The notes: generated from the letters alone by a model not told the origin. DNA of 64,000 nucleotides from Pythium myriotylum (GCA_023091665.1 JALJCQ010000003.1:2108001-2172000), one strand, 5' to 3'. Positions 1 to 15,000 are shown, counted from the first letter of the stretch. Numbers and translations: made by a program.

Positions 1-1
1 G

Positions 2-3000
2 CCTACGCCGTCGGAGGAAGCTGAAGTCGCAGCAGAGGCTGCGGAGACTGCGGCGACTGCGGAGACTGCCGAAACAGCCGAGACGGCTACGCTGTCCGAA
101 GTGTCTGAAGTTGCAACAGAGGCTGCGGAGACTGCAGAGACTGTGGAGACCGAAGAGACTGCCGATACGGCAACACCGTCGGAGGAAGCTGAAGTCGCAG
201 CGGTGGGTGTGGAGACTGCGGAGACTGCGGAGACTGGCGATACGCCTACGCCTACGCCGTCGGAGGAAGCTGAAGTCGCAGCAGAGGCTGCGGAGACTGC
301 GGAGACTGCGGAGACTGCCGAAACAGCCGAGACGGCTACGCTGTCCGAAGTGTCTGAAGTTGCAACAGAGGCTGCGGAGACTGCAGAGACTGTGGAGACC
401 GAAGAGACTGCCGATACGGCAACACCGTCGGAGGAAGCTGAAGTCGCAGCGGTGGGTGTGGAGACTGCGGAGACTGCGGAGTCTGCCGATACGCCTACGC
501 CTACGCCGTCGGAGGAAGCTGAAGTGTCAGCAGAGGTTGGCGCTGCCGAGGTGGTCGAGATCGTGGCTGGTGGCGATGTTGGCGGTGGCGATGCGAGCGA
601 GTCTGTGGTGGCGACGGAGTCTGTGTTGGTGGCGGAGTCGTTGGTGGCGAGCGTGTCGTCGGAGCCGGCGTCGACGGATGTGGATGGTGCATTAACGCCG
701 TCGGAGGAATCTGAAGTCGCTGCAAAGAGTGAAGAGACTACGGAGCAGCCAACGCCGTCGGAGGAGTCTGAAGTCGCAGCGGCGAGTGTGGAGACTGCGG
801 AGACTGCGGAGACTGGCGATACGCCTACGCCTACGCCGTCGGAGGAAGCTGAAGTCGCAGCAGAGGCTGCGGAGACTGCGGAGACTGCGGAGACTGCGGA
901 GACTGCCGAGACTGCCGAAACAGCCGAGACGGCTACGCTGTCCGAAGTGTCTGAAGTTGCAACAGAGGCTGCGGAGACTGCAGAGACTGTGGAGACCGAA
1001 GAGACTGCCGATACGGCAACACCGTCGGAGGAAGCTGAAGTCGCAGCGGTGGGTGTGGAGACTGCGGAGACTGCGGAGTCTGCCGATACGCCTACGCCTA
1101 CGCCGTCGGAGGAAGCTGAAGTGTCAGCAGAGGTTGGCGCTGCCGAGGTGGTCGAGATCGTGGCTGGTGGCGATGTTGGCGGTGGCGATGCGAGCGAGTC
1201 TGTGGTGGCGACGGGGTCTGTGTTGGTGGCGGAGTCGTTGGTGGCGAGCGTGTCGTCGGAGCCGGCGTCGACGGATGTGGATGGTGCATTAACGCCGTCG
1301 GAGGAATCTGAAGTCGCTGCAAAGAGTGAAGAGACTACGGAGCAGCCAACGCCGTCGGAGGAGTCTGAAGTCGCAGCGGCGAGTGTGGAGACTGCGGAGA
1401 CTGCGGAGACTGGCGATACGCCTACGCCTACGCCGTCGGAGGAAGCTGAAGTCGCAGCAGAGGCTGCGGAGACTGCGGCGACTGCGGAGACTGCCGAAAC
1501 AGCCGAGACGGCTACGCTGTCCGAAGTGTCTGAAGTTGCAACAGAGGCTGCGGAGACTGCAGAGACTGTGGAGACCGAAGAGACTGCCGATACGGCAACA
1601 CCGTCGGAGGAAGCTGAAGTCGCAGCGGTGGGTGTGGAGACTGCGGAGACTGCGGAGACTGGCGATACGCCTACGCCTACGCCGTCGGAGGAAGCTGAAG
1701 TGTCAGCAGAGGTTGGCGCTGCCGAGGTGGTCGAGATCGTGGCTGGTGGCGATGTTAGCGGTGGCGATGCGAGCGAGTCTGTGGTGGCGACGGAGTCTGG
1801 GTTGGTGGCGGAGTCGTTGGTGGCGAGCGTGTCGTCGGAGCCGGCGTCGACGGATGTGGATGGTGCATTAACGCCGTCGGAGGAATCTGAAGTCGCTGCA
1901 AAGAGTGAAGAGACTACGGAGCAGCCAACGCCGTCGGAGGAGTCTGAAGTCGCAGCGGCGAGTGTGGAGACTGCGGAGACTGCGGAGACTGGCGATACGC
2001 CTACGCCTACGCCGTCGGAGGAAGCTGAAGTCGCAGCAGAGGCTGCGGAGACTGCGGCGACTGCGGAGACTGCCGAAACAGCCGAGACGGCTACGCTGTC
2101 CGAAGTGTCTGAAGTTGCAACAGAGGCTGCGGAGACTGCAGAGACTGTGGAGACCGAAGAGACTGCCGATACGGCAACACCGTCGGAGGAAGCTGAAGTC
2201 GCAGCGGTGGGTGTGGAGACTGCGGAGACTGCGGAGACTGGCGATACGCCTACGCCTACGCCGTCGGAGGAAGCTGAAGTCGCAGCAGAGGCTGCGGAGA
2301 CTGCGGAGACTGCGGAGACTGCGGCGACTGCGGAGACTGCCGAAACAGCCGAGACGGCTACGCTGTCCGAAGTGTCTGAAGTTGCAACAGAGGCTGCGGA
2401 GACTGCAGAGACTGTGGAGACCGAAGAGACTGCCGATACGGCAACACCGTCGGAGGAAGCTGAAGTCGCAGCGGTGGGTGTGGAGACTGCGGAGACTGCG
2501 GAGACTGGCGATACGCCTACGCCTACGCCGTCGGAGGAAGCTGAAGTCGCAGCAGAGGCTGCGGAGACTGCGGAGACTGCGGAGACTGCGGCGACTGCGG
2601 AGACTGCCGAAACAGCCGAGACGGCTACGCTGTCCGAAGTGTCTGAAGTTGCAACAGAGGCTGCGGAGACTGCAGAGACTGTGGAGACCGAAGAGACTGC
2701 CGATACGGCAACACCGTCGGAGGAAGCTGAAGTCGCAGCGGTGGGTGTGGAGACTGCGGAGACTGCGGAGACTGGCGATACGCCTACGCCTACGCCGTCG
2801 GAGGAAGCTGAAGTGTCAGCAGAGGTTGGCGCTGCCGAGGTGGTCGAGATCGTGGCTGGTGGCGATGTTGGCGGTGGCGATGCGAGCGAGTCTGTGGTGG
2901 CGACGGGGTCTGTGTTGGTGGCGGAGTCGTTGGTGGCGAGCGTGTCGTCGGAGCCGGCGTCGACGGATGTGGATGGTGCATTAACGCCGTCGGAGGAATC

Positions 3001-6000
3001 TGAAGTCGCTGCAAAGAGTGAAGAGACTACGGAGCAGCCAACGCCGTCGGAGGAGTCTGAAGTCGCAGCGGCGAGTGTGGAGACTGCGGAGACTGCGGAG
3101 ACTGGCGATACGCCTACGCCTACGCCGTCGGAGGAAGCTGAAGTGTCAGCAGAGGTTGGCGCTGCCGAGGTGGTCGAGATCGTGGCTGGTGGCGATGTTG
3201 GCGGTGGCGATGCGAGCGAGTCTGTGGTGGCGACGGAGTCTGGGTTGGTGGCGGAGTCGTTGGTGGCGAGCGTGTCGTCGGAGCCGGCGTCGACGGATGT
3301 GGATGGTGCATTAACGCCGTCGGAGGAATCTGAAGTCGCTGCAAAGAGTGAAGAGACTACGGAGCAGCCAACGCCGTCGGAGGAGTCTGAAGTCGCAGCG
3401 GCGAGTGTGGAGACTGCGGAGACTGCGGAGACTGGCGATACGCCTACGCCTACGCCGTCGGAGGAAGCTGAAGTGTCAGCAGAGGTTGGCGCTGCCGAGG
3501 TGGTCGAGATCGTGGCTGGTGGCGATGTTGGCGGTGGCGATGCGAGCGAGTCTGTGGTGGCGACGGAGTCTGGGTTGGTGGCGGAGTCGTTGGTGGCGAG
3601 CGTGTCGTCGGAGCCGGCGTCGACGGATGTGGATGGTGCATTAACGCCGTCGGAGGAATCTGAAGTCGCTGCAAAGAGTGAAGAGACTACGGAGCAGCCA
3701 ACGCCGTCGGAGGAGTCTGAAGTCGCAGCGGCGAGTGTGGAGACTGCGGAGACTGCGGAGACTGGCGATACGCCTACGCCTACGCCGTCGGAGGAAGCTG
3801 AAGTCGCAGCAGAGGCTGCGGAGACTGCGGAGACTGCGGAGACTGCGGAGACTGCCGAAACAGCCGAGACGGCTACGCTGTCCGAAGTGTCTGAAGTTGC
3901 AACAGAGGCTGCGGAGACTGCAGAGACTGTGGAGACCGAAGAGACTGCCGATACGGCAACACCGTCGGAGGAAGCTGAAGTCGCAGCGGCGAGTGTGGAG
4001 ACTGCGGAGACTGCGGAGACTGGCGATACGCCTACGCCTACGCCGTCGGAGGAAGCTGAAGTCGCAGCAGAGGCTGCGGAGACTGCGGAGACTGCGGAGA
4101 CTGCCGAGACTGCCGAAACAGCCGAGACGGCTACGCTGTCCGAAGTGTCTGAAGTTGCAACAGAGACTGCGGAGACTGCAGAGACTGTGGAGACCGAAGA
4201 GACTGCCGATACGGCAACACCGTCGGAGGAAGCTGAAGTCGCAGCGGTGGGTGTGGAGACTGCGGAGACTGCGGAGTCTGCCGATACGCCTACGCCTACG
4301 CCGTCGGAGGAAGCTGAAGTGTCAGCAGAGGTTGGCGCTGCCGAGGTGGTCGAGATCGTGGCTGGTGGCGATGTTGGCGGTGGCGATGCGAGCGAGTCTG
4401 TGGTGGCGACGGAGTCTGGGTTGGTGGCGGAGTCGTTGGTGGCGAGCGTGTCGTCGGAGCCGGCGTCGACGGATGTGGATGGTGCATTAACGCCGTCGGA
4501 GGAATCTGAAGTCGCTGCAAAGAGTGAAGAGACTACGGAGCAGCCAACGCCGTCGGAGGAGTCTGAAGTCGCAGCGGCGAGTGTGGAGACTGCGGAGACT
4601 GCGGAGACTGGCGATACGCCTACGCCTACGCCGTCGGAGGAAGCTGAAGTGTCAGCAGAGGTTGGCGCTGCCGAGGTGGTCGAGATCGTGGCTGGTGGCG
4701 ATGTTGGCGGTGGCGATGCGAGCGAGTCTGTGGTGGCGACGGAGTCTGGGTTGGTGGCGGAGTCGTTGGTGGCGAGCGTGTCGTCGGAGCCGGCGTCGAC
4801 GGATGTGGATGGTGCATTAACGCCGTCGGAGGAATCTGAAGTCGCTGCAAAGAGTGAAGAGACTACGGAGCAGCCAACGCCGTCGGAGGAGTCTGAAGTC
4901 GCAGCGGCGAGTGTGGAGACTGCGGAGACTGCGGAGACTGGCGATACGCCTACGCCTACGCCGTCGGAGGAAGCTGAAGTGTCAGCAGAGGTTGGCGCTG
5001 CCGAGGTGGTCGAGATCGTGGCTGGTGGCGATGTTGGCGGTGGCGATGCGAGCGAGTCTGTGGTGGCGACGGAGTCTGGGTTGGTGGCGGAGTCGTTGGT
5101 GGCGAGCGTGTCGTCGGAGCCGGCGTCGACGGATGTGGATGGTGCATTAACGCCGTCGGAGGAATCTGAAGTCGCTGCAAAGAGTGAAGAGACTACGGAG
5201 CAGCCAACGCCGTCGGAGGAGTCTGAAGTCGCAGCGGCGAGTGTGGAGACTGCGGAGACTGCGGAGACTGGCGATACGCCTACGCCTACGCCGTCGGAGG
5301 AAGCTGAAGTCGCAGCAGAGGCTGCGGAGACTGCGGAGACTGCGGAGACTGCCGAGACTGCCGAGACTGCCGAAACAGCCGAGACGGCTACGCTGTCCGA
5401 AGTGTCTGAAGTTGCAACAGAGGCTGCGGAGACTGCAGAGACTGTGGAGACCGAAGAGACTGCCGATACGGCAACACCGTCGGAGGAAGCTGAAGTCGCA
5501 GCGGTGGGTGTGGAGACTGCGGAGACTGCGGAGTCTGCCGATACGCCTACGCCTACGCCGTCGGAGGAAGCTGAAGTGTCAGCAGAGGTTGGCGCTGCCG
5601 AGGTGGTCGAGATCGTGGCTGGTGGCGATGTTGGCGGTGGCGATGCGAGCGAGTCTGTGGTGGCGACGGGGTCTGTGTTGGTGGCGGAGTCGTTGGTGGC
5701 GAGCGTGTCGTCGGAGCCGGCGTCGACGGATGTGGATGGTGCATTAACGCCGTCGGAGGAATCTGAAGTCGCTGCAAAGAGTGAAGAGACTACGGAGCAG
5801 CCAACGCCGTCGGAGGAGTCTGAAGTCGCAGCGGCGAGTGTGGAGACTGCGGAGACTGGCGATACGCCTACGCCTACGCCGTCGGAGGAAGCTGAAGTCG
5901 CAGCAGAGGCTGCGGAGACTGCGGCGACTGCGGAGACTGCCGAAACAGCCGAGACGGCTACGCTGTCCGAAGTGTCTGAAGTTGCAACAGAGGCTGCGGA

Positions 6001-9000
6001 GACTGCAGAGACTGTGGAGACCGAAGAGACTGCCGATACGGCAACACCGTCGGAGGAAGCTGAAGTCGCAGCGGTGGGTGTGGAGACTGCGGAGACTGCG
6101 GAGACTGGCGATACGCCTACGCCTACGCCGTCGGAGGAAGCTGAAGTCGCAGCAGAGGCTGCGGAGACTGCGGAGACTGCGGAGACTGCGGCGACTGCGG
6201 AGACTGCCGAAACAGCCGAGACGGCTACGCTGTCCGAAGTGTCTGAAGTTGCAACAGAGGCTGCGGAGACTGCAGAGACTGTGGAGACCGAAGAGACTGC
6301 CGATACGGCAACACCGTCGGAGGAAGCTGAAGTCGCAGCGGTGGGTGTGGAGACTGCGGAGACTGCGGAGACTGGCGATACGCCTACGCCTACGCCGTCG
6401 GAGGAAGCTGAAGTGTCAGCAGAGGTTGGCGCTGCCGAGGTGGTCGAGATCGTGGCTGGTGGCGATGTTGGCGGTGGCGATGCGAGCGAGTCTGTGGTGG
6501 CGACGGAGTCTGGGTTGGTGGCGGAGTCGTTGGTGGCGAGCGTGTCGTCGGAGCCGGCGTCGACGGATGTGGATGGTGCATTAACGCCGTCGGAGGAATC
6601 TGAAGTCGCTGCAAAGAGTGAAGAGACTACGGAGCAGCCAACGCCGTCGGAGGAGTCTGAAGTCGCAGCGGCGAGTGTGGAGACTGCGGAGACTGCGGAG
6701 ACTGGCGATACGCCTACGCCTACGCCGTCGGAGGAAGCTGAAGTCGCAGCAGAGGCTGCGGAGACTGCGGAGACTGCGGAGACTGCGGAGACTGCCGAGA
6801 CTGCCGAAACAGCCGAGACGGCTACGCTGTCCGAAGTGTCTGAAGTTGCAACAGAGGCTGCGGAGACTGCAGAGACTGTGGAGACCGAAGAGACTGCCGA
6901 TACGGCAACACCGTCGGAGGAAGCTGAAGTCGCAGCGGTGGGTGTGGAGACTGCGGAGACTGCGGAGTCTGCCGATACGCCTACGCCTACGCCGTCGGAG
7001 GAAGCTGAAGTGTCAGCAGAGGTTGGCGCTGCCGAGGTGGTCGAGATCGTGGCTGGTGGCGATGTTGGCGGTGGCGATGCGAGCGAGTCTGTGGTGGCGA
7101 CGGGGTCTGTGTTGGTGGCGGAGTCGTTGGTGGCGAGCGTGTCGTCGGAGCCGGCGTCGACGGATGTGGATGGTGCATTAACGCCGTCGGAGGAATCTGA
7201 AGTCGCTGCAAAGAGTGAGGAGACTACGGAGCAGCCAACGCCGTCGGAGGAGTCTGAAGTCGCAGCGGCGAGTGTGGAGACTGCGGAGACTGCGGAGACT
7301 GGCGATACGCCTACGCCTACGCCGTCGGAGGAAGCTGAAGTCGCAGCAGAGGCTGCGGAGACTGCGGAGACTGCGGAGACTGCCGAGACTGCCGAAACAG
7401 CCGAGACGGCTACGCTGTCCGAAGTGTCTGAAGTTGCAACAGAGGCTGCGGAGACTGCAGAGACTGTGGAGACCGAAGAGACTGCCGATACGGCAACACC
7501 GTCGGAGGAAGCTGAAGTCGCAGCGGTGGGTGTGGAGACTGCGGAGACTGCGGAGTCTGCCGAAACAGCCGAGACGGCTACGCTGTCCGAAGTGTCTGAA
7601 GTTGCAACAGAGGCTGCGGAGACTGCAGAGACTGTGGAGACCGAAGAGACTGCCGATACGGCAACACCGTCGGAGGAAGCTGAAGTCGCAGCGGTGGGTG
7701 TGGAGACTGCGGAGACTGCGGAGACTGGCGATACGCCTACGCCTACGCCGTCGGAGGAAGCTGAAGTGTCAGCAGAGGTTGGCGCTGCCGAGACTGCCGA
7801 GACTGCCGAAACAGCCGAGACGGCTACGCTGTCCGAAGTGTCTGAAGTTGCAACAGAGACTGCGGAGACTGCAGAGACTGTGGAGACCGAAGAGACTGCC
7901 GATACGGCAACACCGTCGGAGGAAGCTGAAGTCGCAGCGGTGGGTGTGGAGACTGCGGAGACTCCGGAGTCTGCCGATACGCCTACGCCTACGCCGTCGG
8001 AGGAAGCTGAAGTGTCAGCAGAGGTTGGCGCTGCCGAGGTGGTCGAGATCGTGGCTGGTGGCGATGTTGGCGGTGGCGATGCGAGCGAGTCTGTGGTGGC
8101 GACGGGGTCTGTGTTGGTGGCGGAGTCGTTGGTGGCGAGCGAGTCGTCGGAGCCGGCGTCGACGGATGTGGATGGTGCATTAACGCCGTCGGAGGAATCT
8201 GAAGTCGCTGCAAAGAGTGAAGAGACTACGGAGCAGCCAACGCCGTCGGAGGAGTCTGAAGTCGCAGCGGTGGGTGTGGAGACTGCGGAGACTGCGGAGA
8301 CTGGCGATACGCCTACGCCTACGCCGTCGGAGGAAGCTGAAGTCGCAGCAGAGGCTGCGGAGACTGCGGAGACTGCGGAGACTGCCGAGACTGCCGAAAC
8401 AGCCGAGACGGCTACGCTGTCCGAAGTGTCTGAAGTTGCAACAGAGACTGCGGAGACTGCAGAGACTGTGGAGACCGAAGAGACTGCCGATACGGCAACA
8501 CCGTCGGAGGAAGCTGAAGTCGCAGCGGTGGGTGTGGAGACTGCGGAGACTGCGGAGACTGGCGATACGCCTACGCCTACGCCGTCGGAGGAAGCTGAAG
8601 TCGCAGCAGAGGCTGCGGAGACTGCGGAGACTGCGGAGACTGCCGAGACTGCCGAAACAGCCGAGACGGCTACGCTGTCCGAAGTGTCTGAAGTTGCAAC
8701 AGAGACTGCGGAGACTGCAGAGACTGTGGAGACCGAAGAGACTGCCGATACGGCAACACCGTCGGAGGAAGCTGAAGTCGCAGCGGTGGGTGTGGAGACT
8801 GCGGAGACTGCGGAGTCTGCCGAAACAGCCGAGACGGCTACGCTGTCCGAAGTGTCTGAAGTTGCAACAGAGACTGCGGAGACTGCAGAGACTGTGGAGA
8901 CCGAAGAGACTGCCGATACGGCAACACCGTCGGAGGAGTCTGAAGTCGCAGCGGTGGGTGTGGAGACTGCGGAGACTGCGGAGACTGGCGATACGCCTAC

Positions 9001-12000
9001 GCCTACGCCGTCGGAGGAAGCTGAAGTCGCAGCAGAGGCTGCGGAGACTGCGGAGACTGCGGAGACTGCCGAGACTGCCGAAACAGCCGAGACGGCTACG
9101 CTGTCCGAAGTGTCTGAAGTTGCAACAGAGACTGCGGAGACTGCAGAGACTGTGGAGACCGAAGAGACTGCCGATACGGCAACACCGTCGGAGGAAGCTG
9201 AAGTCGCAGTGGTGGGTGTGGAGACTGCGGAGACTGCGGAGACTGGCGATACGCCTACGCCTACGCCGTCGGAGGAAGCTGAAGTCGCAGCAGAGGCTGC
9301 GGAGACTGCGGAGACTGCGGAGACTGCCGAGACTGCCGAAACAGCCGAGACGGCTACGCTGTCCGAAGTGTCTGAAGTTGCAACAGAGACTGCGGAGACT
9401 GCAGAGACTGTGGAGACCGAAGAGACTGCCGATACGGCAACACCGTCGGAGGAAGCTGAAGTCGCAGCGGTGGGTGTGGAGACTGCGGAGACTGCGGAGA
9501 CTGGCGATACGCCTACGCCTACGCCGTCGGAGGAAGCTGAAGTCGCAGCAGAGGCTGCGGAGACTGCGGAGACTGCGGAGACTGCCGAGACTGCCGAAAC
9601 AGCCGAGACGGCTACGCTGTCCGAAGTGTCTGAAGTTGCAACAGAGACTGCGGAGACTGCAGAGACTGTGGAGACCGAAGAGACTGCCGATACGGCAACA
9701 CCGTCGGAGGAAGCTGAAGTCGCAGCGGTGGGTGTGGAGACTGCGGAGACTGCGGAGACTGGCGATACGCCTACGCCTACGCCGTCGGAGGAAGCTGAAG
9801 TCGCAGCGGTGGGTGTGGAGACTGCGGAGACTGCGGAGACTGCCGAGACTGCCGAAACAGCCGAGACGGCTACGCTGTCCGAAGTGTCTGAAGTTGCAAC
9901 AGAGACTGCGGAGACTGCAGAGACTGTGGAGACCGAAGAGACTGCCGATACGGCAACACCGTCGGAGGAAGCTGAAGTCGCAGCGGTGGGTGTGGAGACT
10001 GCGGAGACTGCGGAGACTGGCGATACGCCTACGCCTACGCCGTCGGAGGAAGCTGAAGTCGCAGCGGTGGGTGTGGAGACTGCGGAGACTGCGGAGACTG
10101 CCGAGACTGCCGAAACAGCCGAGACGGCTACGCTGTCCGAAGTGTCTGAAGTTGCAACAGAGACTGCGGAGACTGCAGAGACTGTGGAGACCGAAGAGAC
10201 TGCCGATACGGCAACACCGTCGGAGGAAGCTGAAGTCGCAGCGGTGGGTGTGGAGACTGCGGAGACTGCGGAGACTGGCGATACGCCTACGCCTACGCCG
10301 TCGGAGGAAGCTGAAGTCGCAGCGGTGGGTGTGGAGACTGCGGAGACTGCGGAGACTGCCGAGACTGCCGAAACAGCCGAGACGGCTACGCTGTCCGAAG
10401 TGTCTGAAGTTGCAACAGAGACTGCGGAGACTGCAGAGACTGTGGAGACCGAAGAGACTGCCGATACGGCAACACCGTCGGAGGAAGCTGAAGTCGCAGT
10501 GGTGGGTGTGGAGACTGCGGAGACTGCGGAGACTGGCGATACGCCTACGCCTACGCCGTCGGAGGAAGCTGAAGTCGCAGCAGAGGCTGCGGAGACTGCG
10601 GAGACTGCGGAGACTGCCGAGACTGCCGAAACAGCCGAGACGGCTACGCTGTCCGAAGTGTCTGAAGTTGCAACAGAGACTGCGGAGACTGCAGAGACTG
10701 TGGAGACCGAAGAGACTGCCGATACGGCAACACCGTCGGAGGAAGCTGAAGTCGCAGCGGTGGGTGTGGAGACTGCGGAGACTGCGGAGACTGGCGATAC
10801 GCCTACGCCTACGCCGTCGGAGGAAGCTGAAGTCGCAGCAGAGGCTGCGGAGACTGCGGAGACTGCGGAGACTGCGGAGACTGCCGAGACTGCCGAAACA
10901 GCCGAGACGGCTACGCTGTCCGAAGTGTCTGAAGTTGCAACAGAGACTGCGGAGACTGCAGAGACTGTGGAGACCGAAGAGACTGCCGATACGGCAACAC
11001 CGTCGGAGGAAGCTGAAGTCGCAGCGGTGGGTGTGGAGACTGCGGAGACTGCGGAGACTGGCGATACGCCTACGCCTACGCCGTCGGAGGAAGCTGAAGT
11101 CGCAGCAGAGGCTGCGGAGACTGCGGAGACTGCGGAGACTGCGGAGACTGCCGAAACAGCCGAAACAGCCGAGACGGCTACGCTGTCCGAAGTGTCTGAA
11201 GTTGCAACAGAGACTGCGGAGACTGCAGAGACTGTGGAGACCGAAGAGACTGCCGATACGGCAACACCGTCGGAGGAGTCTGAAGTCGCAGCGGTGGGTG
11301 TGGAGACTGCGGAGACTGCGGAGACTGGCGATACGCCTACGCCTACGCCGTCGGAGGAAGCTGAAGTCGCAGCAGAGGCTGCGGAGACTGCGGAGACTGC
11401 GGAGACTGCCGAGACTGCCGAAACAGCCGAAACAGCCGAGACGGCTACGCTGTCCGAAGTGTCTGAAGTTGCAACAGAGACTGCGGAGACTGCAGAGACT
11501 GTGGAGACCGAAGAGACTGCCGATACGGCAACACCGTCGGAGGAAGCTGAAGTCGCAGCGGTGGGTGTGGAGACTGCGGAGACTGCGGAGACTGGCGATA
11601 CGCCTACGCCTACGCCGTCGGAGGAAGCTGAAGTCGCAGCAGAGGCTGCGGAGACTGCGGCGACTGCGGAGACTGCCGAAACAGCCGAGACGGCTACGCT
11701 GTCCGAAGTGTCTGAAGTTGCAACAGAGACTGCGGAGACTGCAGAGACTGTGGAGACCGAAGAGACTGCCGATACGGCAACACCGTCGGAGGAAGCTGAA
11801 GTCGCAGCGGTGGGTGTGGAGACTGCGGAGACTGCGGAGACTGGCGATACGCCTACGCCTACGCCGTCGGAGGAAGCTGAAGTCGCAGCGGTGGGTGTGG
11901 AGACTGCGGAGACTCCGGAGACTGGCGATACGCCTACGCCTACGCCGTCGGAGGAAGCTGAAGTCGCAGCAGAGACTGCGGAGACTGCAGAGACTGTGGA

Positions 12001-15000
12001 GACCGAAGAGACTGCCGATACGGCAACACCGTCGGAGGAGTCTGAAGTCGCAGCGGCGAGTGTGGAGACTGCGGAGACTGCGGAGACTGGCGATACGCCT
12101 ACGCCTACGCCGTCGGAGGAAGCTGAAGTCGCAGCAGAGGCTGCGGAGACTGCGGAGACTGCGGAGACTGCGGAGACTGCCGAGACTGCCGAAACAGCCG
12201 AGACGGCTACGCTGTCCGAAGTGTCTGAAGTTGCAACAGAGACTGCGGAGACTGCAGAGACTGTGGAGACCGAAGAGACTGCCGATACGGCAACACCGTC
12301 GGAGGAAGCTGAAGTCGCAGCGGTGGGTGTGGAGACTGCGGAGACTGCGGAGACTGGCGATACGCCTACGCCTACGCCGTCGGAGGAAGCTGAAGTCGCA
12401 GCAGAGGCTGCGGAGACTGCGGAGACTGCGGAGACTGCCGAGACTGCCGAAACAGCCGAGACGGCTACGCTGTCCGAAGTGTCTGAAGTTGCAACAGAGA
12501 CTGCGGAGACTGCGGAGACTGTGGAGACCGAAGAGACTGCCGATACGGCAACACCGTCGGAGGAGTCTGAAGTCGCAGCGGTGGGTGTGGAGACTGCGGA
12601 GACTGCGGAGACTGGCGATACGCCTACGCCTACGCCGTCGGAGGAAGCTGAAGTCGCAGCAGAGGCTGCGGAGACTGCGGAGACTGCGGAGACTGCCGAG
12701 ACTGCCGAAACAGCCGAGACGGCTACGCTGTCCGAAGTGTCTGAAGTTGCAACAGAGACTGCGGAGACTGCAGAGACTGTGGAGACCGAAGAGACTGCCG
12801 ATACGGCAACACCGTCGGAGGAAGCTGAAGTCGCAGCGGTGGGTGTGGAGACTGCGGAGACTGCGGAGACTGGCGATACGCCTACGCCTACGCCGTCGGA
12901 GGAAGCTGAAGTCGCAGCAGAGGCTGCGGAGACTGCGGAGACTGCGGAGACTGCCGAAACTGCCGAGACGGCTACGCTGTCCGAAGTGTCTGAAGTTGCA
13001 ACAGAGACTGCGGAGACTGCAGAGACTGTGGAGACCGAAGAGACTGCCGATACGGCAACACCGTCGGAGGAAGCTGAAGTCGCAGCGGTGGGTGTGGAGA
13101 CTGCGGAGACTGCGGAGACTGGCGATACGCCTACGCCTACGCCGTCGGAGGAAGCTGAAGTCGCAGCAGAGGCTGCGGAGACTGCGGAGACTGCGGAGAC
13201 TGCCGAGACTGCCGAAACAGCCGAAACAGCCGAGACGGCTACGCTGTCCGAAGTGTCTGAAGTTGCAACAGAGACTGCGGAGACTGCAGAGACTGTGGAG
13301 ACCGAAGAGACTGCCGATACGGCAACACCGTCGGAGGAGTCTGAAGTCGCAGCGGCGAGTGTGGAGACTGCGGAGACTGCGGAGACTGGCGATACGCCTA
13401 CGCCTACGCCGTCGGAGGAAGCTGAAGTCGCAGCAGAGGCTGCGGAGACTGCGGAGACTGCGGAGACTGCCGAGACTGCCGAAACAGCCGAGACGGCTAC
13501 GCTGTCCGAAGTGTCTGAAGTTGCAACAGAGACTGCGGAGACTGCAGAGACTGTGGAGACCGAAGAGACTGCCGATACGGCAACACCGTCGGAGGAGTCT
13601 GAAGTCGCAGCGGTGGGTGTGGAGACTGCGGAGACTGCGGAGACTGGCGATACGCCTACGCCTACGCCGTCGGAGGAAGCTGAAGTCGCAGCAGAGGCTG
13701 CGGAGACTGCGGAGACTGCGGAGACTGCCGAGACTGCCGAAACAGCCGAGACGGCTACGCTGTCCGAAGTGTCTGAAGTTGCAACAGAGACTGCGGAGAC
13801 TGCAGAGACTGTGGAGACCGAAGAGACTGCCGATACGGCAACACCGTCGGAGGAAGCTGAAGTCGCAGCGGTGGGTGTGGAGACTGCGGAGACTGCGGAG
13901 TCTGCCGATACGCCTACGCCTACGCCGTCGGAGGAAGCTGAAGTGTCAGCAGAGGTTGGCGCTGCCGAGGTGGTCGAGATCGTGGCTGGTGGCGATGTTG
14001 GCGGTGGCGATGCGAGCGAGTCTGTGGTGGCGACGGGGTCTGTGTTGGTGGCGGAGTCGTTGGTGGCGAGCGAGTCGTCGGAGCCGGCGTCGACGGATGT
14101 GGATGGTGCATTAACGCCGTCAGAGGAATCTGAAGTCGCTGCAAAGAGTGAAGAGAGTATGGAGCAGCCAACGCCGTCGGAGGAGTCTGAAGTCGCAGCG
14201 GCGAGTGTGGAGACTGCGGAGACTGCGGAGACTGGCGATACGCCTACGCCTACGCCGTCGGAGGAAGCTGAAGTCGCAGCAGAGGCTGCGGAGACTGCGG
14301 AGACTGCCGAGACGGCTACGCTGTCCGAAGTGTCTGAAGTTGCAACAGAGACTGCGGAGACTGCAGAGACTGTGGAGACCGAAGAGACTGCCGATACGGC
14401 AACACCGTCGGAGGAAGCTGAAGTCGCAGCGGCGAGTGTGGAGACTGCGGAGACTGCGGAGACTGGCGATACGCCTACGCCTACGCCGTCGGAGGAAGCT
14501 GAAGTCGCAGCAGAGGCTGCGGAGACTGCGGAGACTGCGGAGACTGCCGAGACTGCCGAAACAGCCGAGACGGCTACGCTGTCCGAAGTGTCTGAAGTTG
14601 CAACAGAGACTGCGGAGACTGCAGAGACTGTGGAGACCGAAGAGACTGCCGATACGGCAACACCGTCGGAGGAAGCTGAAGTCGCAGCGGTGGGTGTGGA
14701 GACTGCGGAGACTCCGGAGTCTGCCGATACGCCTACGCCTACGCCGTCGGAGGAAGCTGAAGTGTCAGCAGAGGTTGGCGCTGCCGAGGTGGTCGAGATC
14801 GTGGCTGGTGGCGATGTTGGCGGTGGCGATGCGAGCGAGTCTGTGGTGGCGACGGAGTCTGTGTTGGTGGCGGAGTCGTTGGTGGCGAGCGAGTCGTCGG
14901 AGCCGGCGTCGACGGATGTGGATGGTGCATTAACGCCGTCGGAGGAATCTGAAGTCGCTGCAAAGAGTGAAGAGAGTATGGAGCAGCCAACGCCGTCGGA

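Noticed and set aside
101..103. Start codon of the giant gene at 101
   Set aside because: It is a GTG inside a repeat and the frame is open to the window edge.
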